A stretch of DNA of 29,901 bases from Paraktedonobacter sp035294465 (lineage in GTDB: Bacteria > Chloroflexota > Ktedonobacteria > Ktedonobacterales > Ktedonobacteraceae). The number at the start of each line of letters is the position of its first letter. Position 1 is the first letter of the stretch. Shown piece after piece: positions 1-8,108 of this stretch. The position numbers were made by a program, and so were the translations under genes. The stretch lies in contig DATGKW010000007.1 in assembly GCA_035294465.1 (NCBI GenBank), positions 1 through 29,901 on the forward strand. The letters run 5' to 3'. The notes under the pieces are model-generated. The model was not told the origin of the DNA. It ran no database searches and saw only the letters and a program-made list of their open reading frames with translations.

Positions 1-56
1 TGGAGCAGCTTACGCAAGCTGCCCGTGCGGTCCTGGAGAGGTTTACTGCTTCGTAG
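1..56 (+). CDS. C-terminal end of an unidentified gene (5' truncated by window edge)
   Basis: The frame beginning at base 3 is open from the window edge to a TAG at 54-56. It encodes a short helical-looking tail (EQLTQAARAVLERFTAS). The other two forward frames give less protein-like sequence, though one is also open through to the next gene. Too little is visible to name a family. The piece lies 136 nt upstream of the cytidylate-kinase-like gene on the same strand, so the two could be cotranscribed. Confidence 0.35.
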   Translation, partial: EQLTQAARAVLERFTAS

Positions 57-192
57 CATGCGGGGAGGGCGTATCTTTTTCCCTCGCCTCAACGTGCAAA
101 AAATAGAGAAACGACAGAGAGGCGTGGGCTGGTATGCACTACCAGATCTGGCCCAGGAAAGAGGCTGGTATTCCAGGCAGAAGGAACAGACA

Positions 193-963
193 ATGGAAAA
201 GTCGAACGACACGCCCGCAAGCATCGAGCAGATGCAGGCCGTGACTATCTCACGCGAGTATGGAAGCGGCGGCGGTGAAATCGCCGCGCGTCTAGCCCGC
301 GTGCTTGGTTGGAAGCTGTTTGATCACGAGGCGGTTGTGCAAGTAGCACAGGAACTAGGAGTCAGCGTAGACGAGGCAGCAGTCCACGATGAGCAGGCCG
401 CGAGCCTGGGCATGCAGCTCTTGAAAGGTCTGAGCTTCCTGCAGCCTCCGATGGGCGACGCTATGCAGATCTCGGCGGCAGCATACGATCTCGCGTACCA
501 TGAGACGATGCACCGGGTGATTGAGGCAGCCCTGGCCGCTGGCCACGTGGTCATTGTGGGACGTGGCTCCCAGATGCTGCTCAAGGAGCGACGCGATATC
601 CTGCATGTACGCATCGTCGCGCCTCTCGAATATCGCATTGCCTATGTCATGCAGCGCGAGGGGCTGAGCCTTCAGCACGCTCAGAGCCGTATCCATTACA
701 AAGACAGCGGGCGCGCTCGCTACCTGCAAAGACATTACCACCAGAATCCGACCGACCCACTGCTCTATGATCTAGTAATCAACACGGCAATCCTTAGTCT
801 GGACAACGCGGTCCAGTTGATTCGCACAGCGCTGGAGATGAAAGCTGGCAGACTGAACCTGCCTCCCTCCGCGCTCGGCCCCGGCGCTGGCCTCCCACTC
901 TATCCAGAACACACAGAAGACTTTGGCGTACTATCTGATGGCACGCTGCCAGAGGCAAAATAG
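193..963 (+). CDS. Cytidylate kinase-like family protein (P-loop NMP kinase)
   Basis: This 256-residue protein belongs to the cytidylate-kinase-like P-loop family, which is distinct from canonical Cmk. The N-terminus carries the family's variant P-loop (ISREYGSGGGEIAARLA, residues about 19-35), followed by the 'FDHE' segment near 43-46, a GRG turn at 123-125 and a 'YDLVINT' strand at 192-198. The frame stays open upstream to base 1. I chose the ATG at 193 because an AAGGA Shine-Dalgarno lies about 9 nt before it and the family motif begins shortly after; the upstream translation is Arg/Gly-rich and lacks family features. Its substrate is unknown, and nucleotide phosphoryl transfer is inferred from the family. 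Canonical Cmk is about 220 residues; here the last 35 or so residues are a Pro/Gly-rich tail. No membrane segment is visible. Confidence 0.85.
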   Translation: MEKSNDTPASIEQMQAVTISREYGSGGGEIAARLARVLGWKLFDHEAVVQVAQELGVSVDEAAVHDEQAASLGMQLLKGLSFLQPPMGDAMQISAAAYDLAYHETMHRVIEAALAAGHVVIVGRGSQMLLKERRDILHVRIVAPLEYRIAYVMQREGLSLQHAQSRIHYKDSGRARYLQRHYHQNPTDPLLYDLVINTAILSLDNAVQLIRTALEMKAGRLNLPPSALGPGAGLPLYPEHTEDFGVLSDGTLPEAK

Positions 964-1050
964 ACATTCCTTCGCTTGAGCTGTATTGAATCCAGCTTGC
1001 TTCCGACTCTCCATACTGCTTCTCCCGATTTTTTAGGAGAGTCCTTCAGA

Positions 1051-1087
1051 GAGCGAGCAGGCTGGTTGCAACTTTCTACGCTCGCTC
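1051..1087 (+). terminator. Possible hairpin after the cytidylate-kinase-like gene
   Basis: GAGCGAGC (1051-1058) and GCTCGCTC (1080-1087) form an 8-bp perfect stem with a 21-nt loop. It lies between the end of the P-loop gene and the promoter of the signalling cluster. There is no T-tract right after it, so it is a weak candidate for intrinsic termination. Confidence 0.25.
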
Positions 1088-1173
1088 ACGTATACAAAAT
1101 AGTTCACGTTGTCGAGGGTAGAAGAAGAAATGATCACTAGAATCCACCGGCCAGACAGGCTGAATAATAGTAT

Positions 1174-1202
1174 TTGCCTTGCCGAATCATATATGCTATA
1201 TT
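1174..1202 (+). promoter_or_regulatory. Sigma-70-type promoter for the signalling cluster
   Basis: TTGCCT at 1174-1179 and TATATT at 1197-1202 are separated by exactly 17 nt and match the -35 and -10 consensus at four and five of six positions. Transcription would begin near 1209, giving a leader of about 40 nt before the PP2C start at 1252. Confidence 0.6.
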
Positions 1203-1251
1203 TTGAGCATAACGAGACCGTAAAAACATGTTCTGTGAGGGAGCTGCTACT

Positions 1252-2160
1252 ATGCCGCTAAAACTGATCGCCGCCTGCAAGACCGATGTGGGTCAACAGC
1301 GTGAACAAAATGAAGATGATGCCTGCGCTCTTCTCGCAGAAGACGGCGAGGCGGGTCTGTTCATTGTCGCCGATGGCATGGGAGGATATCAGGCCGGAGA
1401 AGTAGCCAGCCACATCGCCGTGGAGAAGATTCGCGACGCGCTCAAAAGCTACCTGGTCTCTATCTACGACCAGCCAACTATGAGGCTCATTCCCATCTCA
1501 GAACAAGAAACAACCCGCCTCCATGCGCTTGCCCCGGATGACGACGCGACAATCGAAATGAATCCGGCAAGGAGCAGCAGAAATAAAACGAGCAAGCTGC
1601 CCGAAACACTTACCACCAAAGCCATGGAAGAGCAATTGAAAGCCGCAATCCGCCAGGCCAACCGGGCAATCCTCTCCTATGGAGAAGAACAGTCGGGCGC
1701 GCGCGGCCTGGGTTCTACCGTGACAATGGCGCTGGTATACAAAGGGCAGGCGCATATCGCTAACGTGGGCGACAGCAGAACCTACCTGCTGCGCAAGGGC
1801 ACATTGATCCCATTGACAAAAGATCATTCGCTGGTTGCTAAGCTTGTAGAGACAAAGCAGATTGATCCTGAAGATATCTATACGCATCCCAATCGCAACC
1901 TTATCTATCATTCGCTGGGCGCCGGGCACAAACATGTAGATCCTGACGTATTCCACGAGACACTGCAAGTCGGCGACACACTGCTGCTTTGCACCGATGG
2001 CCTCTGGGAGATGGTGCGCCCACCGGAACTGGTTAAAGCATTGACCGAACAGGAAGATCCAGAAAAAATTTGTGATACGTTAATCAATCTAGCCAATGCA
2101 AATGGCGGTGAGGATAATATCAGCGCCGTAGTTGTACAGGTGCGCCAGGCTGGTTGTTGA
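1252..2160 (+). CDS. PP2C-family Ser/Thr protein phosphatase
   Basis: This 302-residue cytosolic PPM/PP2C phosphatase is expected to remove phosphate from Ser/Thr using two metal ions. Family motifs appear in order: DVGQQREQNEDD (12-23), VADGMGG (39-45, metal ligand D41), GLGSTVTMA (152-160), NVGDSRTYLLRKG (171-183), DHSL (191-194), CTDGLWEMV (247-255, D249) and GGEDNISAVVV (285-295, D288). A charged, Ser/Pro-containing insert of roughly 60 residues (about 68-125) separates the second and third motifs and makes the protein longer than the usual 240-250. I start at the ATG at 1252, preceded by GAGGGAG. The in-frame ATG at 1228 has no ribosome site. It is the first gene of the cluster and ends 13 nt before the kinase gene, so it is probably the kinase's opposing enzyme. 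Confidence 0.93.
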   Translation: MPLKLIAACKTDVGQQREQNEDDACALLAEDGEAGLFIVADGMGGYQAGEVASHIAVEKIRDALKSYLVSIYDQPTMRLIPISEQETTRLHALAPDDDATIEMNPARSSRNKTSKLPETLTTKAMEEQLKAAIRQANRAILSYGEEQSGARGLGSTVTMALVYKGQAHIANVGDSRTYLLRKGTLIPLTKDHSLVAKLVETKQIDPEDIYTHPNRNLIYHSLGAGHKHVDPDVFHETLQVGDTLLLCTDGLWEMVRPPELVKALTEQEDPEKICDTLINLANANGGEDNISAVVVQVRQAGC

Positions 2161-2173
2161 GGTTATATGTTCT

Positions 2174-4228
2174 ATGCCGCTTCCAATAGGTTCTATTCTT
2201 GATAGAAAATTTAAAATTGTGCAGGTGCTTGGGGAAGGAGGGATGGGAACCGTTTATAAAGTCGAACAGCTTGATAGACCCGGCCGCTTCTGGGCCGTCA
2301 AAGAGCTACTGATCAACCCGAATACCCCCGAGGATGAACGCAAATCTGCTATCGAGCGCTTCAATAAAGAGATAGACCTGCTCTATAATCTGAAAAATCC
2401 GCGCATCCCCTCGATTAGTGTAAGCTTTCAGGAACGTGGCAACTACTACTTCGTCATGGAGTTTGTACCCGGCAAGAGCCTGGAGAAAATACTGGAGGAA
2501 ACGAGCGCGCCTCTGGAGGAACAGAAGGTGGTCAGATGGATGATGCAGGTGTGCGAAGCTCTGAGCTATATCCATACACGCGTTCCGCCGATTATCCTGC
2601 GCGACCTCAAGCCGGGCAATATTATGGTTACGCCCGACGACAATGTGCAGTTGATCGATTTCGGTATTGCACGCCGTTTTGATCCCAACAAGCGCACCAA
2701 TACTGAGAACCTCGGCACGATCTCTTACGCTTCGCCGGAACATCTTGGCTCGATTACTGCACCAGGCCAGCGCCGGTCGGCGCAAAACCCCGGCCGCCTG
2801 GTTCAGACCGATGCTCGCTCGGATATTTATTCGCTGGGCGCGACTATGTATCATCTGCTGACCAATCACGAGCCGGAACCGATCCAGACGCCCGCTCCCG
2901 GCAGTATTCTGGCCAGGAATCCACGCCTGCATACTATCCAGGTGAACGGGCGCGTGATCTGTCCGGTTGAGCAGGTGATCATCAAGGCCATGCAGCAAGA
3001 GCCGGCTCAGCGTTTCCAGAGCGCCGAGGCTATGCGTATGGCTCTGGCTCAGTGCCTGCCTGCCGGATCGGTGGTTGCGCCTACCACAGTGCAAATCCCA
3101 TCCATCTCAGCCAACTCGACGATTATGGTGACGCCACAAGCGCCGCCCATCGCGGCTGCTAACATCATCTGCCCCAAATGCGGACTTGCTAACCGGCCCG
3201 GCGCAAAGTTCTGCAAGCGCGATGGCCAGCCGCTTAATCAGGGCGCACGAGCCGCTCCACCTCCGCAGATAAACCGCCAGCCTCTCAACCAGAACAGGCG
3301 AGCGGTGCCACCCCAGCAAGCAAGCCGCCAGCCTCTGCGCGCGCGGCCCGTCCAGAGCGTGGGCATCCAGGCGCGTCCAGTAACTCGTCAGTCGATCCAG
3401 GCACGTCCGCTTGGCACCTCGGTCGCCACTCAGGCTCAGACGCCGCAAAGCGCTTATCGCCTGGCGCTGCAGAATTTGAACAATAAGAAATATGTCGAGG
3501 CTATCGATCTGTTTAAGCGGGCTGCTGTGCCGGGGCAGACCAGCTACGAGATAACCTATGGCCTCGGCCGGGCCTACCGCCAGTATGCCCACTCGCTCAA
3601 GTCAACCGACCAGGCGCTGTACCGAGAGAATCTTAAACTGGCTATCGAGCAGTTTGAGCAAGCTGTGAAAATCAAAGCCGACGCTGTAGATTCCTACTTC
3701 CAGCTTGGTATGTCGTATCATGACCTGGAATTATACGACCAGGCCAACGCGACCTTCACGAAGGTCCAGCAGCTTACACCGCACGATGCCGCTGTGTATT
3801 TCCAGTTGGGCAAGATCGCGATGGAGCAGGGCTATAACCTGGAGGCCGAGGCTTACTTCCTGGAGGGCCTCAAGCATAACCCCAACCATGCCTTGATCCT
3901 GGCCTCGTTAGGCAAGCTCTATCTCAAGATGAACCAGGCTCAGAACGCCATTAACGTGCTGCGCCAGGCCACACAGTTAGAGCCGCTGATGTGGGAAAGC
4001 TGGTATGAGCTTGGCCGGGCCCACATGAAAGCTCGCCAGTGGAAACTCGCCCTGAGCGCGCTGGAACAGGCCCGCCAATCCAATCCAGACGCGGATGAAA
4101 TCTATAGCGCGATGGCCACGTGCTATGTAAAGACAAATAAGAAGGCTGAAGCACGGGATATGGTGCGCCAATCGCTCATGATTAATCCAAGTAATAACGA
4201 GGCAACGCGCCTGCAGAAACAACTGTAA
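2174..4228 (+). CDS. Ser/Thr protein kinase with zinc ribbon and C-terminal TPR array
   Basis: This is a 684-residue soluble Hanks-type kinase. The kinase domain spans about 10-295: Gly-rich loop LGEGGMGTVYKV (19-30), ATP-binding K43 in AVKEL, catalytic loop LRDLKPGNI (142-150, base D144), DFG at 162-164 and the YASPE activation end (185-189). The HRD histidine is replaced by Leu, but the catalytic Asp, Asn and DFG remain, so activity is expected. A zinc ribbon follows (C333, C336, C347), with Asp at the fourth ligand position (350). Next come a Gln/Arg/Pro-rich linker (355-420) and TPRs from about 425 to the end. There is no membrane segment or PASTA domain, so it is not a wall-sensing PknB-type receptor. 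The ATG at 2174 has GAGG 11 nt upstream; the in-frame ATG at 2132 lies inside the phosphatase gene. The TPRs probably recruit partners or substrates. Confidence 0.92.
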   Translation: MPLPIGSILDRKFKIVQVLGEGGMGTVYKVEQLDRPGRFWAVKELLINPNTPEDERKSAIERFNKEIDLLYNLKNPRIPSISVSFQERGNYYFVMEFVPGKSLEKILEETSAPLEEQKVVRWMMQVCEALSYIHTRVPPIILRDLKPGNIMVTPDDNVQLIDFGIARRFDPNKRTNTENLGTISYASPEHLGSITAPGQRRSAQNPGRLVQTDARSDIYSLGATMYHLLTNHEPEPIQTPAPGSILARNPRLHTIQVNGRVICPVEQVIIKAMQQEPAQRFQSAEAMRMALAQCLPAGSVVAPTTVQIPSISANSTIMVTPQAPPIAAANIICPKCGLANRPGAKFCKRDGQPLNQGARAAPPPQINRQPLNQNRRAVPPQQASRQPLRARPVQSVGIQARPVTRQSIQARPLGTSVATQAQTPQSAYRLALQNLNNKKYVEAIDLFKRAAVPGQTSYEITYGLGRAYRQYAHSLKSTDQALYRENLKLAIEQFEQAVKIKADAVDSYFQLGMSYHDLELYDQANATFTKVQQLTPHDAAVYFQLGKIAMEQGYNLEAEAYFLEGLKHNPNHALILASLGKLYLKMNQAQNAINVLRQATQLEPLMWESWYELGRAHMKARQWKLALSALEQARQSNPDADEIYSAMATCYVKTNKKAEARDMVRQSLMINPSNNEATRLQKQL

Positions 4229-4277
4229 GTAACATACTAGACAGTAATACATGCAAAAGCTATAAAGGAGGGCAGCT

Positions 4278-6089
4278 ATGTTCTGTCCGTCGTGTAACGC
4301 GCCAAATCGTGAGGATGCAAAGTTCTGCAAAAGCTGCGGACAGCCTTTGCGCGCTGAGCAGGCCAGGGCGCCAGAGCAGGCAGGCTCTGTTGCCGAGCCA
4401 GAGCAGTCTGTTAGCTCGGCTCCAGCAGAAGAAAGAGAACCGGCCACTGCTTCACCTGCAACCGTAGAACCACAGCAGTCTGCCACAGAGGATTCTGGCG
4501 AGGAGGAAGATCTCTCGTTGGCGCCCACGCTGATTCTCTCGCCAGAGAAAGTTATGGCCTATCGCTCTCGTTTCTGGAGGCAGAACGAAGCGGAGATACG
4601 GCGAGCCTCGCAAGCGGGAGAAACCACGGGGCAGAATACATCTGCGCATCCCGCAGACATGCCTACGGTGATCATGCCGTCTGGTAGCAGTCTACCGGCG
4701 AGCAACGTTCCCGAAGCCTCAGAGGGTCAGCCAGCTCCGCTTACGCCCGGCGACAACGAGCAAAAGCAAACAGCCGGAGAGCCGCAAGAGAGTGAACAAA
4801 AGCAGGAGAAGCAGCCTTCATTTGATTCTGCTCCTGCTCCTGCGTTAGAGCAGAAGGAGGTAAGTGGAAGCATGACAGATCAGTCCGTATCTGGCGAGGA
4901 GCCCCCTCAAGACGGGGAAAAGCCGCAAGCAGAGGAGGGCAACTTTGCGCCCTTATCCGTAGGAGATACATTGATTGGCCGCTACGAGATCACTCAGGTA
5001 CTCGAAGCAGGACCCAACGAGCATATCTATCAGGCTGTCGATCACCAGGGCTACCAGCATTGCTGGAACTGCGGATCAGAGCAAAATGCCGAAGGCGATG
5101 AATTCTGCAATGACTGCGGTGCCGGAATGCTCAATGTGATCTACATCTTGCATGAGTATCCTGCTTCCGGCAGCGCCGCGAAAGAAGCCAACGTGCTGCA
5201 GGGAGCTATCGTCAATACCTTCATGGATCGAGGCCGCACCTACGCCGTTGAGCAGCCATCACTCATTCAGAACGCTTTTCCCAACGGCGTGCAACTCCTG
5301 GCCGCCAGCGATTCCGATGCCGGAGATGTACGCCGGAGCGAACCCAATGAGGATAGCACGCTCATCCTACAATTGCAACGCATCCATGAGTCCAGATCCA
5401 CACCCGTTGGCATCTTTATCGTAGCCGATGGCATGGGTGGCCACGACAAAGGCCAAGTCGCCAGCCGTATGGCCGTCAATATCATCGCCGAGCGCATGAC
5501 ACGCGAACTGCTGAGCAACCCTTTGCAGGCAGAGAAAGAGGGCAAAACTGTTGAGCCGCTCGACGAAGATGATCTGGTTGGTTTGCTACGCAATACTATC
5601 GAGGAGGCCAACTTGGCCCTCTGCCAGCAAAACCAGCGCGATAAAACTGATATGGGTTCAACCCTCACCGGCTACATGATCGTCGGTGAACACGCCTATA
5701 TCGTCAATGTCGGGGACAGCCGCACGTATATGGTGCGCGAAGGCCAGATCTACCAGCTCACGACCGATCATTCCCTGGTTGGGCAACTGGTCGCAGGTGG
5801 CTTGATTGAGCCGGATGACGTCTATACACATCCACAGCGCAGTCAGATCTTCCGCAGCCTGGGAGACAAGCCCAACGTTCAGATTGACATCTTCAAGCAG
5901 CAATTGCTGCCCGGCGACATTATGTTGAGTTGCTGCGACGGCCTCTGGGAAATGGTGCGCAACCCCCAGATAGAGAGCATCCTCAACAGCGCGCCCGATC
6001 CGCAGACCGCCTGCACCCAGTTGATTGAAGCAGCCAACGCCAATGGCGGCGAAGACAATATCAGCGCGGTAGTCGTTTATGTGCGCTAA
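4278..6089 (+). CDS. PP2C phosphatase with two zinc ribbons and a remnant kinase N-lobe
   Basis: This 603-residue protein has an unusual architecture. Residues 1-24 are a zinc ribbon (C3, C6, C17, C20). Residues 25-225 are a Glu/Gln/Pro/Ser-rich, probably disordered linker. Residues 228-258 (GDTLIGRYEITQVLEAG, then IYQAVD) look like strands 1-2 of a Ser/Thr kinase N-lobe, but where strand 3 and its lysine should follow there is a second zinc ribbon (C262, C265, C277, C280). The PP2C domain fills about 338-603 with VADGMGG (382-388, D384), NVGDSRTYMV (477-486), CCDGLWEMV (552-560, D554) and GGEDNISAVVV (590-600), so catalysis should be intact. A strong AAAGGAGGG site precedes the ATG. It lies 49 nt after the kinase. 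The N-lobe fragment cannot be an active kinase and is better read as a docking module or a fossil. Confidence 0.92.
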   Translation: MFCPSCNAPNREDAKFCKSCGQPLRAEQARAPEQAGSVAEPEQSVSSAPAEEREPATASPATVEPQQSATEDSGEEEDLSLAPTLILSPEKVMAYRSRFWRQNEAEIRRASQAGETTGQNTSAHPADMPTVIMPSGSSLPASNVPEASEGQPAPLTPGDNEQKQTAGEPQESEQKQEKQPSFDSAPAPALEQKEVSGSMTDQSVSGEEPPQDGEKPQAEEGNFAPLSVGDTLIGRYEITQVLEAGPNEHIYQAVDHQGYQHCWNCGSEQNAEGDEFCNDCGAGMLNVIYILHEYPASGSAAKEANVLQGAIVNTFMDRGRTYAVEQPSLIQNAFPNGVQLLAASDSDAGDVRRSEPNEDSTLILQLQRIHESRSTPVGIFIVADGMGGHDKGQVASRMAVNIIAERMTRELLSNPLQAEKEGKTVEPLDEDDLVGLLRNTIEEANLALCQQNQRDKTDMGSTLTGYMIVGEHAYIVNVGDSRTYMVREGQIYQLTTDHSLVGQLVAGGLIEPDDVYTHPQRSQIFRSLGDKPNVQIDIFKQQLLPGDIMLSCCDGLWEMVRNPQIESILNSAPDPQTACTQLIEAANANGGEDNISAVVVYVR

Positions 6090-6143
6090 AAACATGATTA
6101 TGATATACTTAGTCAGCCAATATATGAAAGGAGCTGCGTAGAT

Positions 6144-7382
6144 ATGCCCGGTGAGGTAACCTTAACGCATCAGGTCGGAAAGGACTATATGCCCGTGACG
6201 GGCGGAAGCCAGCTCGCATACGTACTTGTTGAAATGAAACCAACCGAGATGATGGCCCAGGTACGCATGCCGCTCAACTTCGCCCTTGTCCTCGACCACT
6301 CTGGCTCCATGAAAGGCGCCAAACTCAGAAATGTGAAAGAGGCGGTCAAAATGGTCATTGATCGCCTGGAGCCAACCGATTACGTTTCGGTGGTCATCTT
6401 TGATGATACATCTCAGGTCATCATTCCTTCTATGCCCTGTAACGACAAGCCGGGAATGAAAGCAGCTGTTGATCAGATCCGCGACGCAGGCGGCACCACC
6501 ATGTCGCTTGGCATGATCCAGGGCCTTAACGAGCTGCGCCGCTGGAACATTCCTAACGCCATTAACCGCATGATCTTGCTCACCGATGGCGTGACCTATG
6601 GCGATTCCGATCGCTGCCGCCAGCTCGCTCGCGATGCCGCCGCCGCCGGGATCTCCATCTATCCACTAGGCATCGGAGGGGACTGGGACGAGGATTTGCT
6701 GGATACGATTGGACACCTCAGCGGCGGCATGCCGGCCGAATTCATTCAGAATCCGGCTGACGCCCTGAACCTTTTCCAGGAGCAGATTCAGAGCGCCGTT
6801 GATGTAGCGATCCGCAATGCCACGCTCATCCTACGCCTGCCCTCCGGCGTCACGCCCAAGAAGGCCGTCAAAGTCCTGCCAATTATCAGCGACCTCGGCC
6901 CAAATGTGCTTGCCGACCGCCAGGTGGTCATCCCGCTGGGCGATCTGGAGAAGGACAGGCCACAGTCCGTGCTCTTCGAGCTAATGATCGATCCGCGTCA
7001 GGCCGGCCTCTTCCGTATCGCCCAGGCCGAGCTTAACTACGACGTGCCGATTATGGGCATTGTTGGCGAGAGCGTGCGCGAAGACATCAAGGTCACATTC
7101 ACAAACGATCCTAACGAAGCTGCCGGGGTCAATGCTATCGTCATGAACTTTGCCGAAAAGGCGAATGCTCACCGTCTGGTCACGCGCGTCCTCGACGAGT
7201 ACAAACGCACTGGCAAGGCTACAACGCGGCTGGCGCCGAATGTCACACGCGTCCTCGACGAGGAAACTCAGCTCGCACTTGAACAGATCAATCAGGGCGG
7301 GCAGATCTCACAGGAACAGGTCAAGTCTATTGGCAACAAAACACGCAAGCTTACCCAGCGTCTCGATGATATTCTTCCCTGA
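6144..7382 (+). CDS. VWA-domain protein with intact MIDAS
   Basis: This is a 412-residue cytosolic von Willebrand factor A protein. The VWA domain starts at about residue 43 and has a complete metal-ion-dependent adhesion site: DHSGSM (D51, S53, S55), the GGTTM threonine (T118) and LLTDG (D148). It should therefore bind Mg2+/Mn2+ and a protein ligand. Residues about 230-345 resemble the beta-rich domain that often follows such VWAs, and the C-terminal 60 residues are helical and charged. There is no signal peptide or membrane segment. AAAGGAG precedes the start. It lies between the second PP2C gene and the FHA gene, which suggests a scaffold for the phospho-signalling proteins. VWA/PP2C/kinase triads are known from TerY-P systems, but no TerD-type gene is visible here. 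Confidence 0.9.
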   Translation: MPGEVTLTHQVGKDYMPVTGGSQLAYVLVEMKPTEMMAQVRMPLNFALVLDHSGSMKGAKLRNVKEAVKMVIDRLEPTDYVSVVIFDDTSQVIIPSMPCNDKPGMKAAVDQIRDAGGTTMSLGMIQGLNELRRWNIPNAINRMILLTDGVTYGDSDRCRQLARDAAAAGISIYPLGIGGDWDEDLLDTIGHLSGGMPAEFIQNPADALNLFQEQIQSAVDVAIRNATLILRLPSGVTPKKAVKVLPIISDLGPNVLADRQVVIPLGDLEKDRPQSVLFELMIDPRQAGLFRIAQAELNYDVPIMGIVGESVREDIKVTFTNDPNEAAGVNAIVMNFAEKANAHRLVTRVLDEYKRTGKATTRLAPNVTRVLDEETQLALEQINQGGQISQEQVKSIGNKTRKLTQRLDDILP

Positions 7383-7451
7383 TGCGTCGGGGTGAAGCAA
7401 AGATTACGCCACATTGGTTCTGGTGTGATTGTTTTAGGTAGGAGGTAACTT

Positions 7452-8054
7452 ATGACGATACAATGCTCTTTAGGCCACGAGAATCCCGATGGCTCGGCCT
7501 TTTGCGATGAGTGCGGCGAGCCGCTGGCCAGCGCCGCGCCAGTCGCGACAGCGGTGCCTGCGCCCGCGCCGGCACCGGCGGCTCCTGCGCCAGCCGGCAG
7601 CCAGACATGTCCATCCTGCGGTTCCGTTAACCCTGCCGGAGAGGCTTTCTGCTCTAATTGCGGCAGTATGCTCGGCGCGCCCGCTCCGCAGGCAGCTCCG
7701 GCAGCAGCGGGAACTGCTACGCCGGCTGCTCTTACAGCCCGTCTGATCGTTGAAGCTGATAACCAGGAGTTTGATCTGAGCGGCAAGGACAACATCGTCA
7801 TTGGCCGCGAGGATGCCGTGAGCAACATCTATCCCGACGTTGACCTCACTCCACACGGCGGAGAAGAGGGCGGCGTCTCGCGCCTGCACGCGCGCATTTT
7901 TTACGAGAACGGCCAGTATATGCTTGAGGATGAGAACAGCACCAACTTCACATTCCTCAATCGCGAGAAACTCGCCGGCAAAACGCCCCGGCCCCTGCAC
8001 GACAACGACGAGATTCGCTTAGGGCGTGTCCTGCTGCGTTTTAAAGAGGCATAA
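7452..8054 (+). CDS. Double zinc-ribbon and FHA-domain protein
   Basis: This 200-residue protein binds phosphothreonine peptides through a C-terminal FHA domain (about 96-200). Recognisable FHA residues are IGRE (117-120), VSRLHAR (142-148), and the NSTN turn (162-165) with N170. The N-terminus has two zinc ribbons: one at 5-24 with Cys/His-type spacing (C5, H9, C18, C21) and a regular Cys4 ribbon (C53, C56, C67, C70), joined by Ala/Pro-rich linkers. A TAGGAGG site lies about 8 nt before the ATG. It is the last gene of the cluster, followed after 10 nt by a strong hairpin. As the only visible phospho-reader here, it probably recognises kinase-modified partners. It has no membrane segment. Confidence 0.93.
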   Translation: MTIQCSLGHENPDGSAFCDECGEPLASAAPVATAVPAPAPAPAAPAPAGSQTCPSCGSVNPAGEAFCSNCGSMLGAPAPQAAPAAAGTATPAALTARLIVEADNQEFDLSGKDNIVIGREDAVSNIYPDVDLTPHGGEEGGVSRLHARIFYENGQYMLEDENSTNFTFLNREKLAGKTPRPLHDNDEIRLGRVLLRFKEA

Positions 8055-8064
8055 CGCCAGAGAC

Positions 8065-8103
8065 AACATTGACCCTGTTCCTGCCAGGGACAGGGTCAAT
8101 GTT
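8065..8103. terminator. Strong bidirectional hairpin between convergent FHA gene and lon
   Basis: A 14-bp perfect inverted repeat (AACATTGACCCTGT at 8065-8078, its complement at 8090-8103) continues inward through a G-T pair and CCT/AGG, leaving a GCC loop. It fills almost the whole 54-nt gap between the two stop codons. The arms begin and end with A- or T-rich bases, which suits termination in both directions, although the T-tract is short. Confidence 0.8.
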
Positions 8104-8108
8104 TGACC

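Noticed and set aside
25..192. N-terminal extension of the cytidylate-kinase-like protein from the ATG at 25
   Set aside because: No ribosome site, Arg/Gly-rich non-conserved sequence, and overlap with a likely gene end at 54-56; the ATG at 193 has a good site.
2306..3094. 262-codon minus-strand frame inside the kinase gene
   Set aside because: The kinase motifs on the + strand are clear; the antisense product has no motif or start signal.
2174..4228. Kinase as a PknB-type cell-wall receptor
   Set aside because: There is no transmembrane helix and there are no PASTA repeats; the C-terminal half is a TPR array, so a cytosolic role fits better.
1252..8054. Cluster as a type VI secretion post-translational switch (PppA/PpkA/Fha)
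   Set aside because: No structural or effector component of a secretion apparatus is present, and the FHA and kinase architectures differ.
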